64,000 bases of DNA from Kiloniellaceae bacterium (GTDB taxonomy: Bacteria > Pseudomonadota > Alphaproteobacteria > Kiloniellales > J153). The stretch is taken from assembly GCA_021776175.1 (NCBI GenBank), contig JAJFGJ010000037.1, positions 1 to 64,000 of the forward strand, read 5' to 3'. Both the position numbers and the translations under genes were made by a program. Positions 6,826 to 15,190 of this stretch are shown here, piece after piece (within the stretch, counting starts at the first letter, position 1; every line of letters starts with the position of its first letter). The notes below the pieces were generated by a model. That model saw only the letters and a program-made list of their open reading frames with translations. It ran no database searches and was not told the origin of the DNA.

Positions 6826-9189
6826 ATGGCGGAATCAGGAATTGGCGCCAGTGTTCGCCGCAAGGAAGACAACCGCTTTTTAACCGGCAAGGGTCGCTAT
6901 ACGGACGATATCAACCGGCATGGCCAAGCCTATGCATATTTTCTGCTTTCACCGCACGCTCGGGCCAAGATCAACGGCATCGATACCAGCGCGGCCAAGC
7001 AGGCGCCCGGCGTGGTCGGCGTATTCACCGCGGCCGACCTTGCCGCCGACGGCGTTGGCGGACCGATCTGCGGCTGGGTGGTCACCCAGAAAAATGGCGA
7101 GCCGCACAAATCACCGGCCGTCAGCGCCCTAGCCTCCGATCGTATTAATTTCGCCGGGGAACAGGTCGCGGTAGTCGTCGCGGAAACGCTGACCCAGGCC
7201 AAGGACGCGGCCGAATTGATCGAGGTCGATTACGACGTTCAGCAAGCCGTCACCAAAATGAAGGACTCTCTGTCCAGTTCCGCGCCGCAGCTTCATGACG
7301 ACGTACCTGGAAATCTTTGCTTCGATTGGGAGATCGGCGACAAGGCCGCCACCGACGCGGCCTTCGCGAACGCACACCACGTTACCAAGATCGATATCCT
7401 CAACAACCGCCTGATCCCAAATGCGATGGAAACCCGCGCGGCGATCGGCGACTACGACAGCGGCACGGAGACGATGACGCTGTATACCACCAGCCAAAAT
7501 CCCCATGTCGCCAGGCTGGTCTTGGCCGCTTTCATGGGCCTGGGGCCGGAAAACAAGCTGCGCGTCGTTGCCCCGGATGTCGGCGGTGGTTTCGGATCCA
7601 AGATTTACGTCTATCGCGACGAAATCGTCACCTTGTGGGCGGCTAAAAAGCTGGACCGCCCGGTCAAGTGGGTGGCCGATCGCTCGGCCGCGTTCCTGAC
7701 CGATGCCCACGGACGCGATCACGATACCCACGCTGAACTCGCCGTCGATAAGGACGGTACTTTCTTGGGGCTTAGGGTTTCGACCCTGGCCAACGTGGGC
7801 GCGCACAACCAGATCTTTTCGACCGCGACCCCCAGTTACCTCTACGGCTGCTTGCTGGCCGGGCAATACAAGACGCCGGCGGTCTATGGCGAGGTCAAGA
7901 CCGTGTTCACCAACACCGCGCCGGTCGATGCCTACCGGGGCGCCGGGCGGCCGGAAGCGACCTTCGTGGTCGAGCGTTTGGTCGATAAAACAGCCCGTGA
8001 ATTGGGCATGGACGCGACCGATCTGCGGCGGAAAAATTTCATCCCCAAGGATCAGTTTCCTTATCAATCGCCTTGCCTGGTGCAGTACGATTCCGGCGAT
8101 TTCAATCTTCTGCTCGACCGCGCCAAGGAGGTCATCGACTACGACGGCTTCGCCGCCCGCAGGCAAGAATCCGCCGCGCGCGGTAAGCTGAGAGGCCTCG
8201 GCCTGTCGTGTTGGATCGAAGCCTGCGGTTTGGCCCCTTCGGCGGTCGTCGGCGCCCTTGGCGGCGGTGTCGGCCAGTGGGAATCGGCCAATATCAAGTT
8301 CAACCCGACCGGCAGCGTGACCGTCTTCACCGGCAGCCATTCCCATGGTCAGGGTCATGAGACGGTCTATGCTCAGATCGTCTCCGATCAACTTGGGGTG
8401 CCCTTCGATAGCGTCGAGGTGGTTCACGGCGACACCGCCGTCGTGCCCTTCGGCATGGGCACCTACGGCTCGCGATCCGGGCCGGTCGGTGGCGGCGCCA
8501 TTTACAAGGCGGCGCAGAAGATCATCGAAAAAGGCCGCAAGGTCGCGGCGCACTTGCTCGAAGCCTCGGCCGAGGATCTAGAGTACGCGGACGGCACCTA
8601 CACCGTGGCGGGAACCGACAGGACCAAGACCCTGGCGGAGGTCGCCTTCGCCGCCTACGTGCCGCACAACTATCCCCTGGATGAGGTGGAACCCGGCCTC
8701 GACGAGACGGCGTTTTTCGATCCGGCCAACTTCACCTTCCCCTCGGGCGCCTATTTCGCCGAGGTGGAAGTCGATCCCGACACCGGACATGTGACCATTA
8801 TGAATATGATCGGTATCGACGATGTCGGGACGGTCATGAACCCCATGATCGTGCATGGTCAACTTCATGGCGGCTTTGCCCAGGGCATAGGTCAGGCTCT
8901 CTATGAACAGTGCGTCTATGACGAGAACGGGCAACTAATCACCGGCTCTCTGATGGATTACTGCATGCCGCGGGCCGACAATTTCCCCATGTTCACGACC
9001 GAGGAAACCAACCAGCCCTGCCCGCATAATCCCCTGGGCGTGAAAGGGTGCGGCGAGGCCGGTGCGATCGGTTCGCCCGTGGCCATGCTGAACGCCGTGG
9101 TTGACGCCATCGGTACCGACATCGACATGCCGGCGACGCCGGAGAAAGTCTGGCGCGCCCTGCAATCGCGCGCCCAGGCCGCCGAGTAA
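6826..9189 (+). CDS. Molybdenum hydroxylase large subunit, form II CoxL-like
   Basis: This 787-residue protein of the xanthine oxidase / CO dehydrogenase family binds the Mo-molybdopterin-cytosine-dinucleotide centre. The active-site loop at residues 368-375 reads DAYRGAGR, the form II signature. True CO dehydrogenases (form I) carry AYxCSFR with a selenylated Cys, which is absent. The cofactor-binding block GGGFGSKI and the catalytic Glu near the C-terminus ([10 protein letters not shown]744) are present, so an active hydroxylase of unknown substrate is expected. The gene starts four bases after the small-subunit stop. Annotation as CO dehydrogenase would be misleading. Confidence 0.93.
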   Translation: MAESGIGASVRRKEDNRFLTGKGRYTDDINRHGQAYAYFLLSPHARAKINGIDTSAAKQAPGVVGVFTAADLAADGVGGPICGWVVTQKNGEPHKSPAVSALASDRINFAGEQVAVVVAETLTQAKDAAELIEVDYDVQQAVTKMKDSLSSSAPQLHDDVPGNLCFDWEIGDKAATDAAFANAHHVTKIDILNNRLIPNAMETRAAIGDYDSGTETMTLYTTSQNPHVARLVLAAFMGLGPENKLRVVAPDVGGGFGSKIYVYRDEIVTLWAAKKLDRPVKWVADRSAAFLTDAHGRDHDTHAELAVDKDGTFLGLRVSTLANVGAHNQIFSTATPSYLYGCLLAGQYKTPAVYGEVKTVFTNTAPVDAYRGAGRPEATFVVERLVDKTARELGMDATDLRRKNFIPKDQFPYQSPCLVQYDSGDFNLLLDRAKEVIDYDGFAARRQESAARGKLRGLGLSCWIEACGLAPSAVVGALGGGVGQWESANIKFNPTGSVTVFTGSHSHGQGHETVYAQIVSDQLGVPFDSVEVVHGDTAVVPFGMGTYGSRSGPVGGGAIYKAAQKIIEKGRKVAAHLLEASAEDLEYADGTYTVAGTDRTKTLAEVAFAAYVPHNYPLDEVEPGLDETAFFDPANFTFPSGAYFAEVEVDPDTGHVTIMNMIGIDDVGTVMNPMIVHGQLHGGFAQGIGQALYEQCVYDENGQLITGSLMDYCMPRADNFPMFTTEETNQPCPHNPLGVKGCGEAGAIGSPVAMLNAVVDAIGTDIDMPATPEKVWRALQSRAQAAE

Positions 9190-9202
9190 GGAGAAGCCAG
9201 AT

Positions 9203-10000
9203 ATGTACGATTTTAATTATCACCGGCCGAAGTCCATCGACGAAGCGCTTAGCGCGCTGACCAGTGCCTCGGACGGCAAACTGATGGGCGGCGGCCAGAC
9301 CCTTTTACCGACCTTGAAAATGCGCTTGGCCAGCCCCAGCGATGTTGTGGATCTAGGTGCGATTTCGGATCTAAAAGGAATCTCGGATCAAGGCGGCGCC
9401 ATCGTCATTGGCGCCGGCACGACCCATGCCGAGGTCGCGAGCAATGCCGCGGTCAAATCCAAGATCCCGGCCCTCGCCGCCTTGGCGGATGGGATCGGCG
9501 ATCCGCAGGTTCGCAACCGGGGCACGCTTGGCGGCTCCATCGCCAATAACGACCCGGCGGCGGACTACCCGGCGGCTCTGTTGGGGTTAGGGGCGAGCGT
9601 GAAGACCAATAAACGCGACATCGCCGCCGACGACTTCTTCACCGGTATGTTCGAAACCGCCCTCGCCGACGATGAGATTGTCGTGTCGGTGTCCTTCCCG
9701 GTGCCGGAAAAGGCGAGCTATGCCAAATTCCCGAACCCCGCCTCGCGCTATGCCGTGGTTGGGGTCTTGGCCTCCAAGGGCCCGGCGGGGGTCCGCGTGG
9801 CGGTCACCGGTGCCGGACAGGGCGGCGTGTTCCGGGTCGCGGCCATGGAATCCGCCCTTGACGGAAATTTCAGCGCCGAGGCCCTGGCCGGGATAAGCGT
9901 TCCGTCCGGCGATCTCAACGCCGATATCCATGCCTCCGCCGAATACCGCGCTCATCTGGTCGGTGTCATGGCCAAGCGGGCGGTCGAAGCGGCGGGCTGA
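9203..10000 (+). CDS. Molybdenum hydroxylase FAD-binding medium subunit (CoxM-like)
   Basis: This 265-residue protein begins MYDFNYHRPKSIDEAL and has the two family FAD-binding motifs: LMGGGQTLLPTLKMRL at about residues 32-47, and then VRNRGTLGGSIANNDPAADY. It takes electrons from the small subunit and passes them to an acceptor. ATG 9203 is chosen over earlier in-frame codons because AAGGAG overlaps the preceding stop with nine-base spacing and the N-terminus matches the family. The gene ends the liv-cox operon, and a strong hairpin follows. Confidence 0.92.
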   Translation: MYDFNYHRPKSIDEALSALTSASDGKLMGGGQTLLPTLKMRLASPSDVVDLGAISDLKGISDQGGAIVIGAGTTHAEVASNAAVKSKIPALAALADGIGDPQVRNRGTLGGSIANNDPAADYPAALLGLGASVKTNKRDIAADDFFTGMFETALADDEIVVSVSFPVPEKASYAKFPNPASRYAVVGVLASKGPAGVRVAVTGAGQGGVFRVAAMESALDGNFSAEALAGISVPSGDLNADIHASAEYRAHLVGVMAKRAVEAAG

Positions 10001-10022
10001 CGAGACCGCGCACAACAAACTA

Positions 10023-10048
10023 GAGGGCCGGCTGCTTAGCCGGCCCTC
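10023..10048. terminator. Hairpin between convergent hydroxylase and metallo-hydrolase genes
   Basis: Perfect 11-base arms, GAGGGCCGGCT (10023-10033) and AGCCGGCCCTC (10038-10048), enclose a four-base loop. The hairpin lies between two converging genes, the typical place for a bidirectional terminator. The flanking T content is modest on either strand. Confidence 0.75.
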
Positions 10049-10076
10049 GTCGTTTGTGCTCGTCGTATGTGCTCGT

Positions 10077-11000
10077 TTATTCCGTGGTGAAGTTCGCCCC
10101 GAAATAATACACCGTGGTTCCGGTCATCTTCTTGACATCCTCCGCCTTCAACGTCAGGCGCGAGCTTTCTAGCCTTACGACGTTGGATTGGCTTGCCACC
10201 CAATCCTCGGCATCGCTCAAGGTGGTCAGAACGCTGGACGCGCCCTTGGTGTAGTAGTGTCCGGGAATGACAATCTTCGGATTGATGTTGGCGATCGCCG
10301 CGGCGATGTCGTCGTAGCTCAGGATATGCTGGGAGCCGTCGATGGTGAGGATTAGAACGTCCACACCCTTCAGCTTGTCCATGACATGATCGGCTGGGAT
10401 GGGACGGTTATCGCCCCAATGAGCGATCTTGAGGCCGCCCGCCTCCACGACCTGGATGTAATTATCCATGTGCATGAAGTTGTTGGGCGGACAGAAATCT
10501 TGGCCGAATTCCGCCGCCGCGTCGGTCCACTTATACCACCCCTTGGAAAAGCACATATGCTTGTCCGCCAAGCCGGTGACCTTCACATCGCCCAGGGCGA
10601 AGTCGCCGGCCATGCGCTCCAGTACCATGCTGCCGTGGGGCCGGTAGACGGCGTCGTGATCGAAGTGCGCGTGGGTTGACAGCACCATGTCGACCGGCAC
10701 CTCGGGAAATTCATTCGGGAACCAGACGCCCCAATATCCAGACGGATCGTTGCGCCAGGGATCTATCATGATCGAGGTCCCGCGCGGCGATACGACGCGA
10801 AAGGCCATGTGGCCGAAAAAGTCGATCTTGACGTTGCCCGAACTCGCCGTCACGCCGCCATCGCGCTGCGCCTTGATTACGTTGTTGTTGTTCTCGGTGA
10901 AGGTCCAGGACTTGGACTGGGCATGGCCATTCGACGATGCCACTCCTATCGCCGCCGCCGCTACCAGCAGGTAGCCTAGAACATTACGTGCCTTCTTCAT
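10077..11000 (-). CDS. Secreted metallo-beta-lactamase-fold hydrolase (UlaG-like)
   Basis: This 307-residue protein has an N-terminal signal peptide (LGYLLVAAAAIGVASSNGHA) and is probably periplasmic. The metal motif reads STHAHFDHDAV (HxHxDH) and is followed by further histidines (AHWGDNR; VIPGHYYT), the pattern of the UlaG-like subgroup of the metallo-beta-lactamase fold. The substrate cannot be inferred from family membership. GGAGG sits just upstream of ATG 11000. The 5' region carries one of four copies of a shared direct-repeat element (11204-11237), which links the gene to the taurine genes nearby. Confidence 0.8.
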   Translation of the reverse strand: MKKARNVLGYLLVAAAAIGVASSNGHAQSKSWTFTENNNNVIKAQRDGGVTASSGNVKIDFFGHMAFRVVSPRGTSIMIDPWRNDPSGYWGVWFPNEFPEVPVDMVLSTHAHFDHDAVYRPHGSMVLERMAGDFALGDVKVTGLADKHMCFSKGWYKWTDAAAEFGQDFCPPNNFMHMDNYIQVVEAGGLKIAHWGDNRPIPADHVMDKLKGVDVLILTIDGSQHILSYDDIAAAIANINPKIVIPGHYYTKGASSVLTTLSDAEDWVASQSNVVRLESSRLTLKAEDVKKMTGTTVYYFGANFTTE

Positions 11001-11203
11001 TAAATCCTCCCTGATCGAATATGAGTCATTGCCGCAAGGCGCCCTGCGTGGAACGCAAGGCGCGATGCACGAATTTCTCCCAAGGAGATTTATTTACGCG
11101 AAAATATACGCTGTCCTTTTGGTGCTCCCCGCGTTCATCGCGGGCAAGCGGACATTAAATCCCTTTTCCCCACCCAAGAGACTACAGCCCCGATAGCGAT
11201 GCC

Positions 11204-11237
11204 GGTTAGGGCCAAATATTTTCGATCCGTGAGGCCA
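11204..11237 (-). promoter_or_regulatory. Direct-repeat element TGGCC-N18-TGGCC, copy 1
   Basis: On the minus strand the site reads TGGCCTCACG, 12 bases, then TTGGCCCTAACC. The two TGGCC half-sites are 23 bases apart. It lies 203 bases upstream of the periplasmic hydrolase gene and just after the stop of the beta-hydroxyacid dehydrogenase gene. The same spacing recurs upstream of xsc, the transaminase gene and the dimethylglycine-dehydrogenase-like gene. Confidence 0.6.
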
Positions 11238-11252
11238 GATAACGAATATAGA

Positions 11253-12122
11253 TCAATCGTTTACTAACAAGTGCATCAGGCTGGAGGTGTCCCAGCGCTT
11301 GCCGCCACGGGCCTGGACCTGGGCATAGAACTGATCGACCAGGGCCGCCACCGGCAGGCGTGCGCCGTTGCGATTGGCCTCGGCCAGGCAGATTCCAAGG
11401 TCCTTACGCATCCAATCGACGGCGAAGCCGAAATCGTACTTGCCCTCGCACATGGTCGGCGCGCGGTTTTCCATCTGCCAGGACCCGGCCGCGCCCTTGG
11501 AGATCACCTCGATCACGGTCGCCATGTCCAGACCGGCGCGGGCGCCAAAGTTCATCGCCTCGGACAGGCCCTGAACCAGCCCGGCAATGCAAATCTGATT
11601 GACCATCTTGGTCAATTGCCCGGCCCCCGCCCCGCCCAGCAGGGTGCAGGCGCGGGCGTAACTATCGATGACCGGCTTGACCCGATCGAAGGGCGCCTGG
11701 TCGCCGCCGCACATGACCGTCAAGACGCCGTTCACGGCCCCCGCCTCGCCGCCCGACACCGGGCCATCGATGGTCGCGATTCCCTTATCCTTGCCGGCGG
11801 CGTGAATTTCGCGCGCGACATCGGCGGAAGCGGTCGTGTGATCGACCAGGATCTTGCCTTGGGCCAAACCGGCGAAAGCGCCTTCATCCCCCAGGACGAC
11901 CGCGCGCACATCGTCGTCGTTGCCGACCATGGTAAAAGCGATATCCACGCCCTCGGCCGCGGCGCGCGGCGTATCGGCCAGGCGCCCGCCATATTCAGCG
12001 ACCCATTTTTCCGCCTTGGCGCCGGTGCGGTTATAAACGGTCACCTGGTGGCCCTTGCTCTGGAGATGACCCGCCATGGGATACCCCATGACTCCGAGAC
12101 CTATGAACGCGACTTTAGTCAT
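11253..12122 (-). CDS. Beta-hydroxyacid dehydrogenase (3-hydroxyisobutyrate / tartronate-semialdehyde reductase family)
   Basis: This 289-residue cytosolic enzyme has the dinucleotide motif GLGVMGYPMAGHL at the N-terminus, the substrate-binding motif GPVSGGEAGA and the catalytic Lys in GAGQLTKMVNQ. ATG 12122 (MTKVAFIG) matches the family start; an upstream in-frame ATG at 12182 would add 20 unrelated residues. The family includes HIBADH, GarR and the sulfolactaldehyde reductase YihU. Since the gene is divergent from xsc, an aldehyde of sulfonate metabolism is a reasonable but untested substrate. Confidence 0.85.
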   Translation of the reverse strand: MTKVAFIGLGVMGYPMAGHLQSKGHQVTVYNRTGAKAEKWVAEYGGRLADTPRAAAEGVDIAFTMVGNDDDVRAVVLGDEGAFAGLAQGKILVDHTTASADVAREIHAAGKDKGIATIDGPVSGGEAGAVNGVLTVMCGGDQAPFDRVKPVIDSYARACTLLGGAGAGQLTKMVNQICIAGLVQGLSEAMNFGARAGLDMATVIEVISKGAAGSWQMENRAPTMCEGKYDFGFAVDWMRKDLGICLAEANRNGARLPVAALVDQFYAQVQARGGKRWDTSSLMHLLVND

Positions 12123-12266
12123 GGCTGTCTTACCTGCCTGTTCTGGAGGACAAAGAATGTGGATGCACGGCCCACGGCGCACAAGGCACCGGGGCTCGGA
12201 TCGTTAGAAAGGAACATCCCGCACCCAGGCCACCCGCGTCAAGGCGCCGTCCGCCAAGGCCGCTCC

Positions 12267-12300
12267 CTGGCCCCACAAGCGATTTCCATCTGGCTCTTTT
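12267..12300 (+). promoter_or_regulatory. Direct-repeat element TGGCC-N18-TGG, copy 2 (xsc promoter)
   Basis: The plus-strand site starts CTGGCCCCACA and its second half-site TGGCTCT begins exactly 23 bases after the first TGG, as in the other three copies. It points toward xsc and ends 107 bases before its ATG. A third CTGG follows at 12306. It is less similar than copies 1, 3 and 4, which share CTCACG after the first half-site. Confidence 0.45.
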
Positions 12301-12338
12301 CAGCCCTGGCCCAAACAGTAACATGCCGCCCAAGCGGA

Positions 12339-12367
12339 GGGCGTGCCGCAAATAACGGCACACGCCC
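12339..12367 (+). promoter_or_regulatory. Dyad upstream of xsc
   Basis: GTGCCG (12343-12348) and CGGCAC (12356-12361) form a perfect dyad with a seven-base A/T-rich spacer. Outside them GGGC and GCCC also match with a two-base offset. It lies about 40 bases before the xsc start. It could be a second operator or an mRNA hairpin; no T tract follows. Confidence 0.4.
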
Positions 12368-12407
12368 ACGGCATCTCAAAAAATCACCTGTAAGGGAGAA
12401 TCTGGCC

Positions 12408-14162
12408 ATGACCCGCATGACGTCTAGCGAGGCCTTCGTGGAAACCCTGGCCGCCCAGGGCGTGACCGATATCTTCGGGATCGTGGGCTCCGCCTATATG
12501 GACGCCTTGGATATATTCCCGGCCGCCGGCATCCGTTTCATTCCCACCGTGCACGAGCAAGGCGCCGCGCACATGGCCGACGGCTATTCGCGGGTCAGTG
12601 GGCGCCACGGCGTCTGCATCGGCCAAAACGGGCCGGGGATCACGAATTTCGTGACCGCCATCGCGGCCGCTTACTGGGCGCACACGCCGGTGGTGGCGAT
12701 CACGCCCGAGACCGGCTCGCAGACCATGGGCCTGGGCGGCTTTCAGGAGACCGAGCAGCTTCCGATCTTCTCCAAGATCACCAAATATCAGGGCCATGTG
12801 ACGAGCCCCGGCCGCATGGCCGAAATTACCGGGCGCTGCTTCGACATGGCCATGGCCGAGCGTGGCCCGGCACAGCTCAACATTCCGCGCGACCATTTCT
12901 ACGGCGAAGTGGACGTTGATATCGCCGGCCCCCGTTCGGTCGAGCGCGGAGCCGGCGGCGAAAGCAACTTGAATGAAGCCGCCTCGATACTGGCCGAAGC
13001 CAAGTTCCCGGTCATCGTTTCCGGCGGCGGCGTGGTCTTCTCCGGCGCGGTCGAGGAATGCATCGCCCTGGCTGAGCATCTCAACGCGCCGGTGGTGAAT
13101 TCCTACCTCCATAACGATTCCTTCCCGGCCGAACATCCCCTGTGGTGCGGGTCCCTGGGCTATCAGGGCTCCAAGGCCGGCATGAAGCTGATCGCCCAGG
13201 CCGATGTGGTGCTGGCGCTCGGCACCCGCCTGGGCCCCTTCGGCACCCTGCCCCAATACGAGATGGACTACTGGCCCAAGGACGCCAAGATCATTCAGGT
13301 CGATACCGATCACCGCATGCTCGGCCTGGTCAAAAAGATCGGCGTCGGCATTTGCGGCGACGCCAAGGCCGCGGCCACGTCGCTCCTCGACCGCTTGCAG
13401 AACCGCGAGATGGCCTGCCGCGCCAATGCATCGTCGCGCCTGGACGAAATCAAGACCCAGAAATCCGCCTGGGAGGCCGAACTCGATGGCTGGTCCCAGG
13501 AAAAGGACGACTGGAGCCAGGAAGTCTCCGCCGAGGACCCGGACCTCATGCATCCGCGCCAAATGCTGCGCGAGTTGGAAAAGGCCCTGCCGGCGAACGC
13601 CATGGTCTCGACCGATATCGGCAACATCTGTTCGGTGTCGAACAGCTACCTGCGCTTCAACAAGCCCAACAGCTTCTTCGCGGCCATGAGCTTCGGCAAC
13701 TGCGGTTATGCCTTTCCGACCATCATCGGCGCCAAGGTCGCGGCGCCGGACCGCCCGGCCGTGGCCTATGTCGGCGATGGCGCCTGGGGCATGAGCTTTG
13801 GCGAGATTCTGACCTGCGTGCGCGAGGACATTCCGGTCACCGCCGTCGTCTTTCACAACAAGCAGTGGGGGGCGGAAAAAAAGAACCAGGTCGACTTCTA
13901 CGACACCCGTTTCCTAGGCGTGAATTTGAAGAACCCAAGTTTCGCCGAGATCGCCAGATCCATGGGCGCCGAGGGCGTGACCGTGAATCACCTAGGCGAT
14001 GTGGGCGAGGCCCTGGACAAGGCTTGCGACGCGCAGAAGCGGGGCAAGACCACGATCATCGAGGTCATGTGTAACCGTGAGCTGGGCGATCCCTTCCGCC
14101 GCGATGCCTTGAGCAAGCCGATTCGCCTGCTTGAGAAGTACAAGGATTACGTTACGCCGTAA
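12408..14162 (+). CDS. xsc: Sulfoacetaldehyde acetyltransferase
   Basis: This 584-residue thiamine-diphosphate enzyme converts sulfoacetaldehyde plus phosphate to acetyl phosphate and sulfite, the desulfonation step of taurine and other C2 sulfonates. It opens MTSSEAFVETLAAQGVTDIF, has the family stretch IGQNGPGITNFVTA, the middle-domain run DYWPKDAKIIQVD, and the TPP motif beginning GDGAW at residue 456 and ending with QWGAEK. ATG 12408 has AAGGGAGA upstream and is the family start. The region around residues 20-40 (GSAYMDALDIFPAAG) differs from the better-known Paracoccus-type Xsc as I recall it, so this may be a distinct subgroup. The exporter and acetate kinase genes downstream fit the reaction products. 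Confidence 0.85.
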   Translation: MTRMTSSEAFVETLAAQGVTDIFGIVGSAYMDALDIFPAAGIRFIPTVHEQGAAHMADGYSRVSGRHGVCIGQNGPGITNFVTAIAAAYWAHTPVVAITPETGSQTMGLGGFQETEQLPIFSKITKYQGHVTSPGRMAEITGRCFDMAMAERGPAQLNIPRDHFYGEVDVDIAGPRSVERGAGGESNLNEAASILAEAKFPVIVSGGGVVFSGAVEECIALAEHLNAPVVNSYLHNDSFPAEHPLWCGSLGYQGSKAGMKLIAQADVVLALGTRLGPFGTLPQYEMDYWPKDAKIIQVDTDHRMLGLVKKIGVGICGDAKAAATSLLDRLQNREMACRANASSRLDEIKTQKSAWEAELDGWSQEKDDWSQEVSAEDPDLMHPRQMLRELEKALPANAMVSTDIGNICSVSNSYLRFNKPNSFFAAMSFGNCGYAFPTIIGAKVAAPDRPAVAYVGDGAWGMSFGEILTCVREDIPVTAVVFHNKQWGAEKKNQVDFYDTRFLGVNLKNPSFAEIARSMGAEGVTVNHLGDVGEALDKACDAQKRGKTTIIEVMCNRELGDPFRRDALSKPIRLLEKYKDYVTP

Positions 14163-14210
14163 GCCTTCGCCCCAATTGCTAACAGCTATTGGATTAATCA
14201 AGACAGTGGA

Positions 14211-14388
14211 ATCCCCTCCCCCCTTGAGGGGGAGGGCTAGGGTGGGGGGTATCGCGGTCACGCGTCAAGCGACTTATTTTTTTGTTTTTTGCCGACCGGA
14301 GGCAACTCAGGAATGGCAAAGAGAGTCTCTTGACGCGCAGACGCGCTTCCCCTCACCCTAGCCCTCCCCCTCAAGGGGGGAGGGGATT
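14211..14388. repeat. MITE-like inverted repeat element
   Basis: The left arm (14211-14250, AATCCCCTCCCCCTTGAGGG onward) is the near-exact reverse complement of the right arm (14349-14388). The match continues inward less perfectly: CGCGTCAAG near 14261 against CTTGACGCG near 14329. Total length is about 178 bases with a short A/T-rich centre. Each arm also contains its own small palindrome, CCCCCTTGAGGGGG. There is no coding capacity. This is a non-autonomous repeat (MITE or paired REP type). It sits between xsc and the exporter gene and would fold into a large hairpin in their transcript. Confidence 0.75.
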
Positions 14389-14430
14389 TTTTTTATTTCA
14401 ATCAACTCACTGGAACGGAACCGTGAGACC

Positions 14431-15171
14431 GTGAACCTAGATCCTCTGGCCGTGACGGTCTCCATTGTCGCCGTGTCGATTGGCGCCTTCGTGCGCGGCT
14501 ATAGCGGTTTCGGATCGTCGCTGATCTGGATCAGCGGCATGTCCATCGTCTTCCCACCGATCCTGGTCGTTCCCGCGGTCTATATGCTGGAACTCGTCGC
14601 GAGCGTCGGTCTACTGCCCGGCGTCTGGCGGCAGGCCGATTGGCGCTCGCTGCGTTGGTTGTTCCTGGGCGTTATACTTGGCCTGCCGATCGGGCTTTAC
14701 CTGCTCGCCAACCTGCCCCCGGCCCCCGTGCGCGTGGCTATCGCCTTGGTGGTCCTTAGCGCGACGTTCCTGCTGTCGCGCGGTTTCTCGCTCAAATCCA
14801 TACCGGGCCCCCTGCCCGCCACCTGCACAGGCGTCGCTTCGGGCCTGTTCAATGGCTGGACAGGGATCGGCGGCCCCCCGGTCATCCTGTTTTATTTCTC
14901 CGGCCCGGCGCCGGTCGCGGTATCGCGCGCTTCCCTCATCGCCTTCTTGTTCGTGCTGGACGTTCTTGGAATTGGCATGGCCGGCGTGAACGGCTTGGTC
15001 ACCCGGGAGGTGTGGGTCCTCGTCGCGATCCTCGCCGCCCCGGTTTTGATCGGAATCTCGCTAGGTAACCGCCGCTTCATCCATACACCGCCGGCAGCGT
15101 TTCGGCGTTTCGTCACGGTACTGCTCGCCTTGCTCTCGGTGGCGGTTCTGGCTCGCGCGTTACTAGCTTGA
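14431..15171 (+). CDS. TauE/SafE-type membrane exporter (TSUP family)
   Basis: This 246-residue protein has about eight hydrophobic segments in two related halves, with the family loop FVRGYSGFGSSLIW after helix 1 and GLFNGWTGIGGPPVI at the start of the second half. TSUP proteins next to xsc are candidate sulfite or sulfoacetate exporters that remove the toxic product of desulfonation. The start is a GTG at 14431 without a clear ribosome-binding site, so the first residues are uncertain. It lies between xsc and ackA. Confidence 0.82.
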   Translation: MNLDPLAVTVSIVAVSIGAFVRGYSGFGSSLIWISGMSIVFPPILVVPAVYMLELVASVGLLPGVWRQADWRSLRWLFLGVILGLPIGLYLLANLPPAPVRVAIALVVLSATFLLSRGFSLKSIPGPLPATCTGVASGLFNGWTGIGGPPVILFYFSGPAPVAVSRASLIAFLFVLDVLGIGMAGVNGLVTREVWVLVAILAAPVLIGISLGNRRFIHTPPAAFRRFVTVLLALLSVAVLARALLA

Positions 15172-15190
15172 AATAATTAGGAGAATCTCC

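Larger units (their letters stand above)
12123..12407. other. Divergent promoter region of xsc and the beta-hydroxyacid dehydrogenase gene
   Basis: This 285-base gap separates divergent genes. It contains copy 2 of the TGGCC direct-repeat element (12267-12300), a further CTGG 16 bases on (12306), and a dyad at 12339-12367 about 40 bases before the xsc start. No protein-coding signal was seen in it. Confidence 0.6.

Noticed and set aside
6826..9189. Annotation of the large subunit as aerobic carbon monoxide dehydrogenase
   Set aside because: The active-site loop is AYRGAGR, and the Cys-containing AYxCSFR loop required in form I CO dehydrogenase is absent. CO oxidation is not supported.
12384..13856. 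Minus-strand open frame of 490 codons opposite xsc
   Set aside because: It mirrors the codon bias of xsc, has no recognisable domain and no ribosome-binding site. Similar long antisense frames lie opposite the transaminase (17965-19272), the dimethylglycine-dehydrogenase-like gene (21907-23667) and the GMC gene (49537-51378).
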